NCBI RefSeq assembly: GCF_024611995.1
Contig: NZ_CP102509.1
Location: forward strand, 3,472,001 to 3,536,000
Reading direction: 5' to 3'
Source of the DNA: Streptomyces sp. NBC_00162
GTDB lineage: Bacteria > Actinomycetota > Actinomycetes > Streptomycetales > Streptomycetaceae
DNA length: 64,000 nucleotides
Positions 52,874 through 62,038 of this stretch are shown here, piece by piece. Position 1 is the stretch's first letter. Every line of letters starts with the position of its first letter. The notes under the pieces are model-generated. The model did not search any database, was not told the DNA's origin, and saw only the letters and a program-made list of their open reading frames with translations. The translations under genes were made by a program, and so were the position numbers.

Positions 52874-53311
52874 TCAACGCTGGCCGTCGAGCACCTCCGC
52901 ACACCGGCCCAGCAGGTGGATGAGCTGCTCCCGCTCCTCCTCGGTGAACGCGGCGGCCAGCGCCCGCTCCACCCGCACCGCACCGGCATCGGCCAGTTCC
53001 AGTGCCGCGCGCCCCTCGTCCGTGAGCCGGGTCTCCAGCACGTTGCGGTGCCACTCGTGGGGGGTCCGCTCGATGAGCCCGCGCTCCTGGAGGTTCTTCA
53101 GCACGGTGTTCATGGTCGGCGGGGTGACCCCGCACAGCCGCGCGAGCGCGGCGGCGGAGATGCCGGGCTTCTCGTCCAGCCAGAGCAGCGCGGCGTACTG
53201 CGGAACCGTTACTGCGGCCGGCTTGCACGCGGCGTTCTTCGCCGCGAGAAGCGCCTGCTCAGCGCGCTTGAGGTGCGAGCCGATGCGCTCCGCGGGGGCC
53301 ATGGAGGTCAT
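52874..53311 (-). CDS. MarR-family transcriptional regulator
   Basis: 145 aa. The winged helix shows LARLCGVTPPTMNTVLKNLQ and a wing at RTPHEWHRNVLETRLTDEG. MarR proteins usually repress a divergent gene and respond to small phenolic or oxidised ligands. It is divergent from the SMP-30-like gene with 82 bp between starts, so that gene is its probable target. Confidence 0.92.
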   Translation of the reverse strand: MTSMAPAERIGSHLKRAEQALLAAKNAACKPAAVTVPQYAALLWLDEKPGISAAALARLCGVTPPTMNTVLKNLQERGLIERTPHEWHRNVLETRLTDEGRAALELADAGAVRVERALAAAFTEEEREQLIHLLGRCAEVLDGQR

Positions 53312-53393
53312 GACCGCATCCTACGGCCCGACCCTTGCGAGCATTAGAGCTCTCACATACATTCGACTACACCCGATCAGTAGAGGACACCTG

Positions 53394-54383
53394 ATGAAGC
53401 TTCTGGCCACCGCCCTGACCACCGCCCTGGCCGGGGCCCTCACCCTGGGAGCGGCCCCGGGCGCGCCTGCGGCGACTCCTGCTCCGGCCGCGGACGCCCG
53501 AATATCCACGGCCTTCTCCATACCCGGCGCGAAGGTCTACCCGGAGGGCATCGCCACGGATGCCCGTACCCACGCCGTCTACGTCGGCTCGTACGCGGAC
53601 GGCACCGTCTACCGGGCCCGCCCCGGCCGGTCCGAGGCCGAGGTCTTCCTGCCCGCCGGCACCGACGGCCGCCGCACCGCGAACGGCCTGCGGGTCGACG
53701 CGCGGGGCCGCCTGTGGGTGACGGACTCCACCACGGGGGTCTCCGTCTACGACACCGCGACCGGTACCCGCCTGGCCCACTTCGAGGTGGCCGGCGACGC
53801 GCCCCGCTTCGTCAACGACCTGACGATCACCCCGGACGGCACCGCGTACCTGACGGACAGCATCCGCGGAGTGCTCTACCGGGTGACCCCGGCCCAGCTG
53901 GCCGCCGGCAGCGGCCCCCTCACCGAGGCCTACGACCTCACGCCCGCCCTGCGCCCCCGTCCCGCGGGCGGCTTCAGCCTCAACGGCATCGTCTCGGACC
54001 GGGCGGGCCGCTGGCTGCTCACCGTGGACATGGTCGAGGGCGACCTCTACCGCGTGGACCTGCGCACCGGCGCCGTCCGCCGGGTCGACCTCGCCGGCGC
54101 CGACCTCAAGGCAGCCGACGGCCTCGACCTGTCCCCCGACGGCACCCTGCGCGTGGCGCACAACGCGCCCAACACGCTGACGCGCTGGCAGCTCACCCCG
54201 GACGGCACCCGCGCCCGCCTGCTGCACACGATCACGGACCCGTCCCTGCAGATCCCGACGACCCTCACCCACTCCCGGGGCCGCACCCTGGTGGTCCGCT
54301 CCCAGTTCGACAAGGGCGGCCCCATGTCCCCCGGCTCGGGCACCCCCACGACATTCACGATCGCCTCGGTCCGCGGCCTCTAG
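53394..54383 (+). CDS. Secreted SMP-30/gluconolactonase-like beta-propeller protein
   Basis: 329 aa from the ATG at 53394 with AGAGGA nine bases upstream. A Sec signal peptide (MKLLATALTTALAGALTLGA) leads to a propeller with EGIATDARTHAVYVGSY, NGLRVDARGRLWVTDS, NDLTITPDGTAYLTDS and ADGLDLSPDG blades. Residues typical of the metal site (E, N, D) are visible. May be a lactonase or just a binding propeller. Divergent MarR suggests induction by a ligand. Confidence 0.86.
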   Translation: MKLLATALTTALAGALTLGAAPGAPAATPAPAADARISTAFSIPGAKVYPEGIATDARTHAVYVGSYADGTVYRARPGRSEAEVFLPAGTDGRRTANGLRVDARGRLWVTDSTTGVSVYDTATGTRLAHFEVAGDAPRFVNDLTITPDGTAYLTDSIRGVLYRVTPAQLAAGSGPLTEAYDLTPALRPRPAGGFSLNGIVSDRAGRWLLTVDMVEGDLYRVDLRTGAVRRVDLAGADLKAADGLDLSPDGTLRVAHNAPNTLTRWQLTPDGTRARLLHTITDPSLQIPTTLTHSRGRTLVVRSQFDKGGPMSPGSGTPTTFTIASVRGL

Positions 54384-54482
54384 CCCTCCCCACGCAACGC
54401 GGCCCCGCCGGGCGGGCAGTGACCGACCGGTGCGTGGAGAAATCCATGGCACACCGGCGGGACCTGCGACGAGACTGCGCAG

Positions 54483-54869
54483 GTGAACGACCGCCACCCC
54501 TGCCCCTGCTGCGGACACCGCGTGCTCGACGCCATGCCCGGCTCCTACTCGATCTGCCCCGTCTGCTTCTGGGAGGACGACGAGTTCCAGTTCCGCTGGC
54601 CGACCGTGCCCGTCGGGGCCAACAGCGTTTCCCTGGTCGAGGCCCAGCACAACTACCGCCGCTTCGGCGCCTGCGACCGGCACGGCCGCCAGTACGTCCG
54701 CCCGCCGGCCGAGGACGAACCGCTCGACCCCGCCTGGCGCCCCATCGACCTGACGCGCGACTCCTTCGAGGACTGGGACGCGGACGAACCCACCCCGTGG
54801 CCCGACGACCGCTCGGTGCTCTGCTGGTGGCTCCCCACCTTCTGGCGCCGCGACGCCCCGGCGTCATGA
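54483..54869 (+). CDS. CPCC-family cysteine-rich protein
   Basis: 128 aa from a GTG start. The N-terminus has CPCCGHRVLD and ICPVCFWEDDEFQF, two CxxC pairs forming a small zinc ribbon that defines the CPCC family. It is often found beside immunity or polymorphic-toxin genes, but no toxin is adjacent here. Its stop overlaps the start of the broken HEAT gene as ATGA. Confidence 0.83.
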   Translation: MNDRHPCPCCGHRVLDAMPGSYSICPVCFWEDDEFQFRWPTVPVGANSVSLVEAQHNYRRFGACDRHGRQYVRPPAEDEPLDPAWRPIDLTRDSFEDWDADEPTPWPDDRSVLCWWLPTFWRRDAPAS

Positions 54870-55455
54870 CCTCCCCCATCGAGCGACTCGTCCAGCAGCT
54901 CGACGGCGAGCCCGGCGAGTCCTACGACGCCCGCGCGGAACTGATCCGGATCGGCTCCAAGCCATCCCGGCCATCGTCGACGGACTCCCCCCCCCCGGCG
55001 GCTTCGGTCAGCTGACCGCCATCGAGGTCTTCGAGGCGGTGGGCGATCCCCGCTGCGGCCCTGCCCTCATCGGACTGCTGGGCGGCGACAACCCGACCGT
55101 CCGCGAATGGGCGGCGATCGCCCTGGCGAGCCTGGAGATCGACGACGCGGTCGAGCCCCTGCGCCGCGCCTACCGCGCCTGCCTGGAACGGGCCACCTCG
55201 CGGGAGTGGACCGAGCCCGACGGCATCCGCTGGGCCCTGACCGAACTCGGCGCCCGCAGCCCCGTCGTCCCCTCCCTGACCGCCCGCCTGCGCACTGATA
55301 CCGGGTCGGACAGCCCCGGCTGGCCCTCTGCCCACTTCACGGCGATCATCAACGACCTGGCTGCAATACCGCGGCCAGCGATCGGCGCGCTGCGTCATTG
55401 GCCAGCGTGTATGCGCCCTCCGGGTCCGTGGCCAACACCTGTCGCGCGGAGCTGA
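54866..55455 (+). pseudogene. HEAT-repeat protein gene, frameshifted and 3'-truncated
   Basis: A start at 54866 opens MTSPIERLVQQLDGEPGE and reads to about 54958, where the frame changes. The continuation in another frame from 54961 (AIPAIVDGLPPPGGFGQLTA, then ALIGLLGGDNPTVREWAAIA) gives HEAT-like helices. A single missing base near TCCAAGCC explains the break. A long run of C at 54985-54996 makes sequencing error a possible alternative cause. After about 55345 the coding character is lost and the reading runs into sequence opposite the truncated HEPN gene. Confidence 0.7.
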
Positions 55456-55576
55456 CATGCGTACGCGCCCGGACCAGTTCCGCCTCGGCGGCCTGCTGGG
55501 AAGCAGGCACGCGTTCAAGTCGGCCACCGTCAATGAGCGCACCGACCGTCGATCCCCCTTGATTCCAACGCGTCAT
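55349..55576 (-). pseudogene. HEPN-domain toxin-like gene, truncated
   Basis: 75 aa (MTRWNQGGSTVGALIDGGRL to RRSLAAVLQPGR). It looks like the first half of a HEPN protein; the usual length is about twice this and the catalytic RxxxxH motif in the second half is missing. Its start overlaps the MNT gene as ATGA. The truncation coincides with the end of the HEAT remnant, so a deletion or recombination joined the two genes here. An RNase activity is unlikely. Confidence 0.65.
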
Positions 55577-56163
55577 TGCGCCTCCAGGTCAAGGTTCAAC
55601 CGGACCAGCGGACGTTCCCGAACGCTCGTGAGGAACGGATCATCCGTGCGGGCCTCCCACGCCTCTGCGGAAACCCGAAGGACATTGACCTCGCGACGCA
55701 ACCGTGTGGACACCTCCTCGGCGAGGTCAAAGAGCGCGTCAGCATCGGGATCACCCGCAACAACGACATCGACATCCGCCGGCGGCGGCCCCGGCTCGCC
55801 GTTGTACCGAGCGGCCCAAGAGCCGTAGATGTACGCCTGCTGCACACCTTCGAGTCCCGCGAGCGCTTCGGTGAGCAACGGCAACGGACCGAAGGAGACG
55901 GACATGCGATCGCTCAGCGGACGGTACAGCGGGGTGTCCGTTCGAGCCTTGACGAGGCGACTGCGCCCCACTCGCCGATCGGTCAGGATCCCGCCGCCGG
56001 CCAACCGGCCAACCTCGCGCAGGACAGCGGTGGGCGTCACCCCGACGCCATTGGCAAGCTCAGTGATGCTGTACTCGCGCTCCGGGTGCAGCAGCACGAG
56101 GGCGAGGAGCTCGCCCTGAATGCGAGATCGCAGGATCGGGAGCAGGCTCGGTGAGACTTTCAT
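55573..56163 (-). CDS. MNT-type nucleotidyltransferase with N-terminal winged helix
   Basis: 196 aa from the ATG at 56163. A helix-turn-helix (about 15-75, EYSITELANGVGVTPTAVLR) precedes a minimal nucleotidyltransferase domain with YIYGSWAARY and DVDVVVAG, the GS and DxD catalytic residues. Together with the overlapping HEPN gene it forms a MNT/HEPN-type antitoxin-toxin pair in which MNT AMPylates the toxin. The toxin is truncated here, so the pair is probably defunct. The MNT gene is intact. Confidence 0.85.
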   Translation of the reverse strand: MKVSPSLLPILRSRIQGELLALVLLHPEREYSITELANGVGVTPTAVLREVGRLAGGGILTDRRVGRSRLVKARTDTPLYRPLSDRMSVSFGPLPLLTEALAGLEGVQQAYIYGSWAARYNGEPGPPPADVDVVVAGDPDADALFDLAEEVSTRLRREVNVLRVSAEAWEARTDDPFLTSVRERPLVRLNLDLEAQ

Positions 56164-56279
56164 TGGACGCGGGATATCAAGCGCCCGATGAAAGTAACAA
56201 TCAGCAGTCGGATGCTCACCCACACCGCATGGACTCCCCCGCCCGCCCGAAGTCAGCACCCAGTCAGCACGAGAATGCC

Positions 56280-56313
56280 GAAGGGGTCGGACTCGACAGA
56301 GCCCGACCCCTTC
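56280..56313. terminator. 11-bp hairpin near the ychF-tail copy
   Basis: GAAGGGGTCGG (56280-56290) pairs perfectly with 56303-56313. It lies next to the duplicated ychF 3'-end sequence, at the place where a terminator would follow a gene read leftwards. Confidence 0.5.
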
Positions 56314-56335
56314 CGACCTGCGCGCTTGACGTATT

Positions 56336-56351
56336 AGACGTTGAAGCGGAA
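56336..56351 (-). repeat. 16-bp direct copy of the ychF 3' end
   Basis: AGACGTTGAAGCGGAA here is identical to 58429-58444, which covers the last codons of ychF. Read on the minus strand both encode FRFNV followed by a stop (TAA here, TGA in ychF). Flanks match at several further positions. It may be an attachment-site duplication. Confidence 0.65.
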
Positions 56352-56469
56352 TGCCTGCGGACCGACCCTGACCTGCGGCGGAGCCCCGCACAACGCCCTG
56401 ACCAGGCGTTTCTCCGTTTGCGTGCGTTGGGTCCCGACGGGCACTTACGGGTGCCCTGCGGACTGACTG

Positions 56470-56773
56470 CGGACTGGCTTGCGGGGTCTCCACGGAGTCG
56501 AGGTGCCTGCGCAGCTCCGCCGCGATCTCTTCGTCGCCGCCCTCGCCCGGCAGCGGCCACGGGTCCCGTTCGCCGTTCGCCACAGCGAGGCTGCTCGCGA
56601 ACCAGGCGAGGTGAGGTGCAAGCACGAAGGAGTCCCGGAGCCGCGCAAGGTGGGATCGGGAATGTCTCCCTCAGAGCCCTCTCCAGGGGCTCGGCCGTAG
56701 CACGCCAGGCTCCGCCATCACCCTGGGGCGGAGCGAAGGTGAAGTTGGTGCGGATATTCCGTTCGGTGGGCAC
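56470..56773 (-). pseudogene. Unidentified gene remnant with a frameshift
   Basis: A GTG at 56773 with GAGAGGAAGG upstream starts VPTERNIRTNFTFAPPQGDG and continues to about ALRETFP. Good coding character then resumes in another frame (LRDSFVLAPHLAWFASSLAV, then ANGERDPWPLPGEGGDEEIA). One frameshift near 56655 would join them into a product of about 100 aa ending near RRHLDSVE. I recognise no family. The gene lies inside the interval between the two ychF-tail copies. Confidence 0.5.
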
Positions 56774-57031
56774 GGCCTTCCTCTCGTTGTCAGCACCGTG
56801 GAGCGCGGCCTCCTCCCCCTCTGGCGCGCGCACCGGCGCTCTTCAGGCGAGCCGAACGGCTGATGGTTGACCAGATACCCCAGCGCCACCCCAGCACGGG
56901 AAACAGCAGGGGACGACGGCTCGCCTCTTCACCCGAATGCCCCTGCCGCGTTGCCCCCCATCCGCCCCGGTCATCGCATGGAGTGGGAACACGAGCCTGC
57001 GCGGGGCCACCGGAAGGCAGGAAAGGGCGCT

Positions 57032-57646
57032 ATGTACGTTCGCAGCATCTATGCAACGGGTGATCCGGCCGAGCTCGACGGGGTCGCCGAGGCGCTCCGG
57101 ACCGACGGGCGTGCGCTGCTGTCGGCGCAACCGGGCTTTCGCGGGATGGGGCTGTTCGCCGACCGCGAGCTCGGCAAGCTCCTGGTGGGATCGTGGTGGG
57201 AGGACGAGGCCTCCCGGCAGGCCAGCTACGAGAACCTGAGCAAGCGGCGGGCCGAGATGATGGCGCCCTTCGCGCAGACCGTGACGGTCGACAACTGGGA
57301 AGCGGCGGTCGCCCGGCGCGCAGAGGAACTCGGGCCGGGCGCGGGGTTCCGGCTGGTCCACATGGACGTCGAGCCGGCCGACATCGACCTGCTGGTGGAC
57401 ACGTTCCGCGACACCTCGCTGCCCAAGGTCCAGAAGATCCCCGGACTGGCGGGCATCTCCCTGCTCATCGATCGCGACCGGAGCAGAGCCGCTGTCGGCG
57501 CGCTCTACGCCGACCGCGACGCACTCGTGGCATCCCGTGGCGCCATCGCGGCGGTCCGCGGAGAGGCCGCGGCGAAGGCTCGCGCAACCACCCGCAGCCT
57601 CGAGGAATTCGAGGTGGTCCTCGCCACGGCGGTGCCCCACGCCTGA
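57032..57646 (+). CDS. Two-domain antibiotic-biosynthesis-monooxygenase-fold (ABM) protein
   Basis: 204 aa from the ATG at 57032 with GGAAAGG upstream. Two dimeric alpha/beta-barrel units are seen: MYVRSIYATGDPAELDGVAE with LVGSWWEDEASRQASYENLS, then FRLVHMDVEPADIDLLVDTF with GISLLIDRDRSRAAVGALYA. ABM-type proteins catalyse cofactor-free oxidations or just bind ligands. No biosynthetic genes are attached. It lies between the candidate attachment repeats. Confidence 0.75.
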   Translation: MYVRSIYATGDPAELDGVAEALRTDGRALLSAQPGFRGMGLFADRELGKLLVGSWWEDEASRQASYENLSKRRAEMMAPFAQTVTVDNWEAAVARRAEELGPGAGFRLVHMDVEPADIDLLVDTFRDTSLPKVQKIPGLAGISLLIDRDRSRAAVGALYADRDALVASRGAIAAVRGEAAAKARATTRSLEEFEVVLATAVPHA

Positions 57647-57780
57647 CCCAACACACCTGCGAAAAGGCGCTTCTCGGAGATCGCATCCAGCACCCATCCA
57701 GCATGGTGCAGCCCTACCCAGCACATCCAGCACCCTCGGCCGCGGCGAGGCATGCCCGTCCGCCCCCCACGGCCAAGACG

Positions 57781-57816
57781 TTGTGTACACATGGGACACT
57801 CGGTACCCTTGGGCAC
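57781..57816 (+). promoter_or_regulatory. Toxin-antitoxin promoter with TGTACA-core operator, probably leaderless
   Basis: -35 TTGTGT (57781-57786), a 17-bp spacer, and -10 TACCCT (57804-57809). Seven bases then lead to the ATG at 57817, so the transcript should start at or next to the start codon. A perfect palindrome TGTGTACACA (57782-57791) covers the -35, and GGTACC (57802-57807) covers the -10. TGTACA is the core of YefM operators in E. coli. Confidence 0.6.
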
Positions 57817-58086
57817 ATGACACAGCCGCTGCCCGTAGAGTCCATCCGCGACGTGCGCGCGCACCTGGCCGAGGTCGTGGAGCGCGCCGATCGGGACGGC
57901 GTGCCGACGGTGATCACGCGCCGCGGCAAGGAAGTCGCCGCCGTCGTGTCGATCGAGGTGCTGCGCAAGTACCAGGAGTGGGAAGAGCGCGAGATCAACC
58001 GGATCATCGACGAGCGCATGGCCAACCCGGCACCCGGCATCCCGATCGAGGACATCATGAGGGAGACGCTGGCGCGCGGTGAGTGA
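57817..58086 (+). CDS. Phd/YefM-family antitoxin
   Basis: 89 aa. The DNA-binding N-terminus reads ESIRDVRAHLAEVVERADRD and VPTVITRRGKEVAAVVSIEV, typical of Phd/YefM; the C-terminus (ERMANPAPGIPIEDIMRETL) would wrap the toxin. It neutralises the RelE-like toxin and represses the operon. The toxin gene overlaps its 3' end by 8 bp. Confidence 0.92.
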   Translation: MTQPLPVESIRDVRAHLAEVVERADRDGVPTVITRRGKEVAAVVSIEVLRKYQEWEEREINRIIDERMANPAPGIPIEDIMRETLARGE

Positions 58087-58342
58087 GTACCGGACCGCCT
58101 TCCGCCCCGAGGCGCAGGCCGAGCTGCGCAAGATCCCGCGCGACATGGCGCTTCGCGTCCTGGCCAAACTGACAGAGCTGGAGAGCGACCCCTTCGGCTT
58201 CAACACCACCGCACTCGTATCCCAGCCCGAACGACGCCGCCTGCGCGTCGGCGACTACCGTTTCGTCTACACGATCGACAACGGGGAGCTGGTGGTGTGG
58301 GTCGTACACGTCGGACACCGCTCCACGGTCTACGGCACGTAA
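58079..58342 (+). CDS. RelE/ParE-family toxin
   Basis: 87 aa from a GTG. The RelE fold is recognisable from YRTAFRPEAQAELRKIPRDM, RRLRVGDYRFVYTI and VVWVVHVGHRSTVYGT. RelE-type toxins cleave mRNA at the ribosome; several basic residues (R, K) and the terminal Tyr are kept. Translation is coupled to the antitoxin. A terminator-like hairpin follows in the 84-bp gap before ychF. Confidence 0.92.
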   Translation: MSEYRTAFRPEAQAELRKIPRDMALRVLAKLTELESDPFGFNTTALVSQPERRRLRVGDYRFVYTIDNGELVVWVVHVGHRSTVYGT

Positions 58343-58380
58343 CTGCCCGCGGTTCTGCGGACTATTGCGGACAGCACAAC

Positions 58381-58410
58381 GGCCTGACCCGCGTTCTCGC
58401 AGGTCAGGCC
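58381..58410 (-). terminator. Hairpin between relE and ychF (convergent genes)
   Basis: GGCCTGACC (58381-58389) pairs with GGTCAGGCC (58402-58410). Downstream of ychF on the minus strand and of relE on the plus strand, so it can stop both. Confidence 0.7.
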
Positions 58411-58426
58411 GCCTGTGGTTATGCGA

Positions 58427-59515
<1,089 letters not shown>

Positions 59516-59649
59516 GTTGGCGACTTCCCGTAGCTGGAGGGGGCGGCGGCCCGGAGTGGGCCACCGGACAGTTTACTTTCCGATGAGTGGCAGTCGTTGT
59601 ACGCGTGTCCCCACACGGATACCGCGCTCGCCCCGCCTAGCGTGGAGCC

Positions 59650-60168
59650 GTGGAGCAATACAGGACGCGACCGGCCCCTCACCCGCAGCGACCCCCGGCC
59701 CAGCGCCGGGGGACACGGCCCGCGGCCGTGCCCGCCCAGGGCCAGGGCGGCGGCCCGCTGCCCCCGATCGGGCGGCGGATGCCCCGGCCCCGGCTGACCG
59801 GGCTCGGCGGCGGGCTCTTCGCCTGCGCCGGCATGCTGCTGGTCGGCGGGATCTGCTGGCTGCTGTTCGGCTCCTCGCTCTTCGTCTACGGGCTGCTCTT
59901 CCTGCCCGTAGCGGCCGCCACCGCCATCTGGGTAAGGCCCGCCGACCTGATCACCGCGCCGATCACCGTCCCCATCGCCTTCGCCGCCGGAGTGTGGCCC
60001 ATCTCCGGCGGCTCCGGCGGCTTCGGCGGGCAGCTGATGGGGCTCGTGTCCGCCCTGTCCCTGCACGCGGGCTGGCTGTATGCGGGGACCCTGGTCGCCG
60101 CCCTGATCGTCGTGGTGCGCAAGGCCGTGCTCATCGGCCGGCGGCGGCTGCCCCGCCGCGTCGCCTAG
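59650..60168 (+). CDS. DUF6542-like membrane protein
   Basis: 172 aa from a GTG. A Pro/Arg/Gln-rich cytoplasmic N-terminus of about 45 residues is followed by four hydrophobic segments ([68 protein letters not shown]). No catalytic motif. Divergent from ychF; its stop overlaps the convergent ppgK stop by a CTAG. Function unknown. Confidence 0.75.
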   Translation: MEQYRTRPAPHPQRPPAQRRGTRPAAVPAQGQGGGPLPPIGRRMPRPRLTGLGGGLFACAGMLLVGGICWLLFGSSLFVYGLLFLPVAAATAIWVRPADLITAPITVPIAFAAGVWPISGGSGGFGGQLMGLVSALSLHAGWLYAGTLVAALIVVVRKAVLIGRRRLPRRVA

Positions 60169-60944
60169 CCGTTCCCCGCCTGGTTCTTCCCCGCCGAAGC
60201 CGCCCGCGCCGCCATCGCCGCTCCCACGATGCCCGCGTTGTTCTGGAGCTTCGCCGGAACGATCTCGGCCCTGATGCCCTCGATCAGCGGCAGGAACTTC
60301 TCCGGCTTGCGGCTGACGCCGCCGCCGATGATGAAGAGGTCCGGGGAGAACAGCATCTCCACATGGGCCAGGTACCTCTGGACGCGGTGCGCCCAGCGCT
60401 CCCACGTGAGGTCCCCGTCCTCCTTGGCCTTCACCGACGCCCGCGTCTCCGCGTCGTGGCCCTTCAGCTCCAGGTGCCCGAGCTCCGTGTTCGGCACCAG
60501 CCGCCCGTCCGTGAACACGGCGCTCCCGATGCCCGTGCCCAGGGTGAGCAGGATGACCGTGCCGCCCCGCCCGCGCCCGGCCCCGTACGTCATCTCCGCG
60601 ACGCCCGCCGCGTCCGCGTCGTTGAGGACCGTGACCGGCAGGCCGCCGCCCAGCTCGCGCGAGAGCAGCGCCGCCGCGTCGGCGCCGACCCACGCCTTGT
60701 CCATGTTGGCCGCCGAACGGGTGACGCCGCTGGTGACCACCCCCGGAAAGGTGACCCCGACCGGGCCCGACCACGAGAAGGCGCGGACCACCTCCGCGAC
60801 GCAGCCGGCCACCCCCTCGGGGGTGGCCGGCTGCGGTGTCAGTACCTTGTGGCGCTCCTGCGCCAGATCGCCACGGTCCAGGTCCACGGGAGCGCCCTTG
60901 ATCCCGGAACCGCCGATGTCCACACCCATGATCTGCATGGACAT
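60165..60944 (-). CDS. ppgK: Polyphosphate glucokinase (ROK family)
   Basis: 259 aa; a start two codons later is possible. [18 protein letters not shown] is the phosphate loop of PpgK, followed by [13 protein letters not shown], the sugar-site [13 protein letters not shown] and [14 protein letters not shown]. PpgK phosphorylates glucose with polyphosphate or ATP. Gene order with ispH and xseA agrees with the conserved actinobacterial region. It lies 15 bp after ispH. Confidence 0.93.
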   Translation of the reverse strand: MSMQIMGVDIGGSGIKGAPVDLDRGDLAQERHKVLTPQPATPEGVAGCVAEVVRAFSWSGPVGVTFPGVVTSGVTRSAANMDKAWVGADAAALLSRELGGGLPVTVLNDADAAGVAEMTYGAGRGRGGTVILLTLGTGIGSAVFTDGRLVPNTELGHLELKGHDAETRASVKAKEDGDLTWERWAHRVQRYLAHVEMLFSPDLFIIGGGVSRKPEKFLPLIEGIRAEIVPAKLQNNAGIVGAAMAARAASAGKNQAGNG

Positions 60945-60959
60945 ACCGTACGAAAGGAC

Positions 60960-61943
60960 TTACTTGTCGGCGACCAGTTCCGCGGCTTCCGCACGCAGGT
61001 CGCGGCGCAGTTCCTTCGGGAGCGAGAAGACGATCGATTCCTCTGCGGTCTTGACGATCTCCACGTCCACGTAGCCGCGCACCGCCAGCCACTCCAGGAC
61101 TTCCTCGACCAGGACCTCCGGCACCGAGGCGCCCGAGGTCAGGCCGACCGTGGTGACGCCCTCCAGCCAGGCCTCGTCGATCTCGCTCGCGAAGTCGACC
61201 AGGTACGCGGCGCGCGCGCCGGCGTCGAGCGCGACCTCGACCAGCCGGATCGAGTTGGAGGAGTTCTTGGAGCCCACCACGATGACCAGGTCCGAGTCGG
61301 CGCCCATGACCTTGACCGCGGCCTGCCGGTTCGAGGTGGCGTAGCAGATGTCGTCGCTCGGCGGCGAGACCAGCAGCGGGAACTTGGTCTTCAGCGCGTC
61401 GACCGTCTCCATCGTCTCGTCGACGGAGAGCGTGGTCTGCGAGAGCCAGACGACCTTGGACTCGTCGCGCACCTCGACATTGGCGACATCGTCCGGACCG
61501 TCCACGATCGTGATGTGGTCCGGGGCCTCGCCGGAGGTGCCGATGACCTCCTCGTGGCCCTCGTGGCCGATGAGGAGGATGTCGAAGTCCTCGTTCGCGT
61601 ACCGGATGGCTTCCTTGTGCACCTTGGTGACCAGCGGGCACGTCGCGTCGATCGTCGCGAGCTTGCCGCGCGCCGCCTCCTCGTGCACCACCGGCGCCAC
61701 GCCGTGCGCCGAGAACATCACGATGGAGCCCTCGGGCACCTCCTCCGTCCGCTCGACGAAGATGGCGCCCTTCTTCTCCAGCGTCTGGACGACGTACTTG
61801 TTGTGCACGATCTCGTGGCGGACGTAGACCGGCGCACCGTACTGCTCGAGAGCCTTCTCGACAGCGATCACGGCTCGGTCCACGCCCGCGCAGTAGCCGC
61901 GGGGGGCGGCGAGCAGGACACGGCGGGAAGCGGGAGCAGTCAT
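60960..61943 (-). CDS. ispH: 4-hydroxy-3-methylbut-2-enyl diphosphate reductase
   Basis: 327 aa from the ATG at 61943 with GGAGCCC upstream. The three cysteines of the [4Fe-4S] cluster are in [18 protein letters not shown] and DDICYATSN. Substrate-site histidines are in [11 protein letters not shown] and FSAHGVAP; the GSKNSSNS and [10 protein letters not shown] loops are complete. Last step of the MEP isoprenoid pathway. Normal length. Confidence 0.96.
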   Translation of the reverse strand: MTAPASRRVLLAAPRGYCAGVDRAVIAVEKALEQYGAPVYVRHEIVHNKYVVQTLEKKGAIFVERTEEVPEGSIVMFSAHGVAPVVHEEAARGKLATIDATCPLVTKVHKEAIRYANEDFDILLIGHEGHEEVIGTSGEAPDHITIVDGPDDVANVEVRDESKVVWLSQTTLSVDETMETVDALKTKFPLLVSPPSDDICYATSNRQAAVKVMGADSDLVIVVGSKNSSNSIRLVEVALDAGARAAYLVDFASEIDEAWLEGVTTVGLTSGASVPEVLVEEVLEWLAVRGYVDVEIVKTAEESIVFSLPKELRRDLRAEAAELVADK

Positions 61944-62038
61944 GGGCTCCATCGTACGGGGGTCTCCAGGAGGCCGGGCATCGCCCGTTCGGCAGAGACT
62001 GGGGCGAATGTCCGTACTGCCCATCCCCCGGAGGAACG

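Noticed and set aside
57647..57780. Repeated CATCCAGCA words that looked like short direct repeats or a small array
   Set aside because: Units are under 10 bp, irregularly spaced and too few for a CRISPR or iteron array.
57193..57816. In-frame extension of the antitoxin back through the monooxygenase gene
   Set aside because: The upstream part is the ABM gene in a wrong frame; the antitoxin has its own promoter immediately before 57817.
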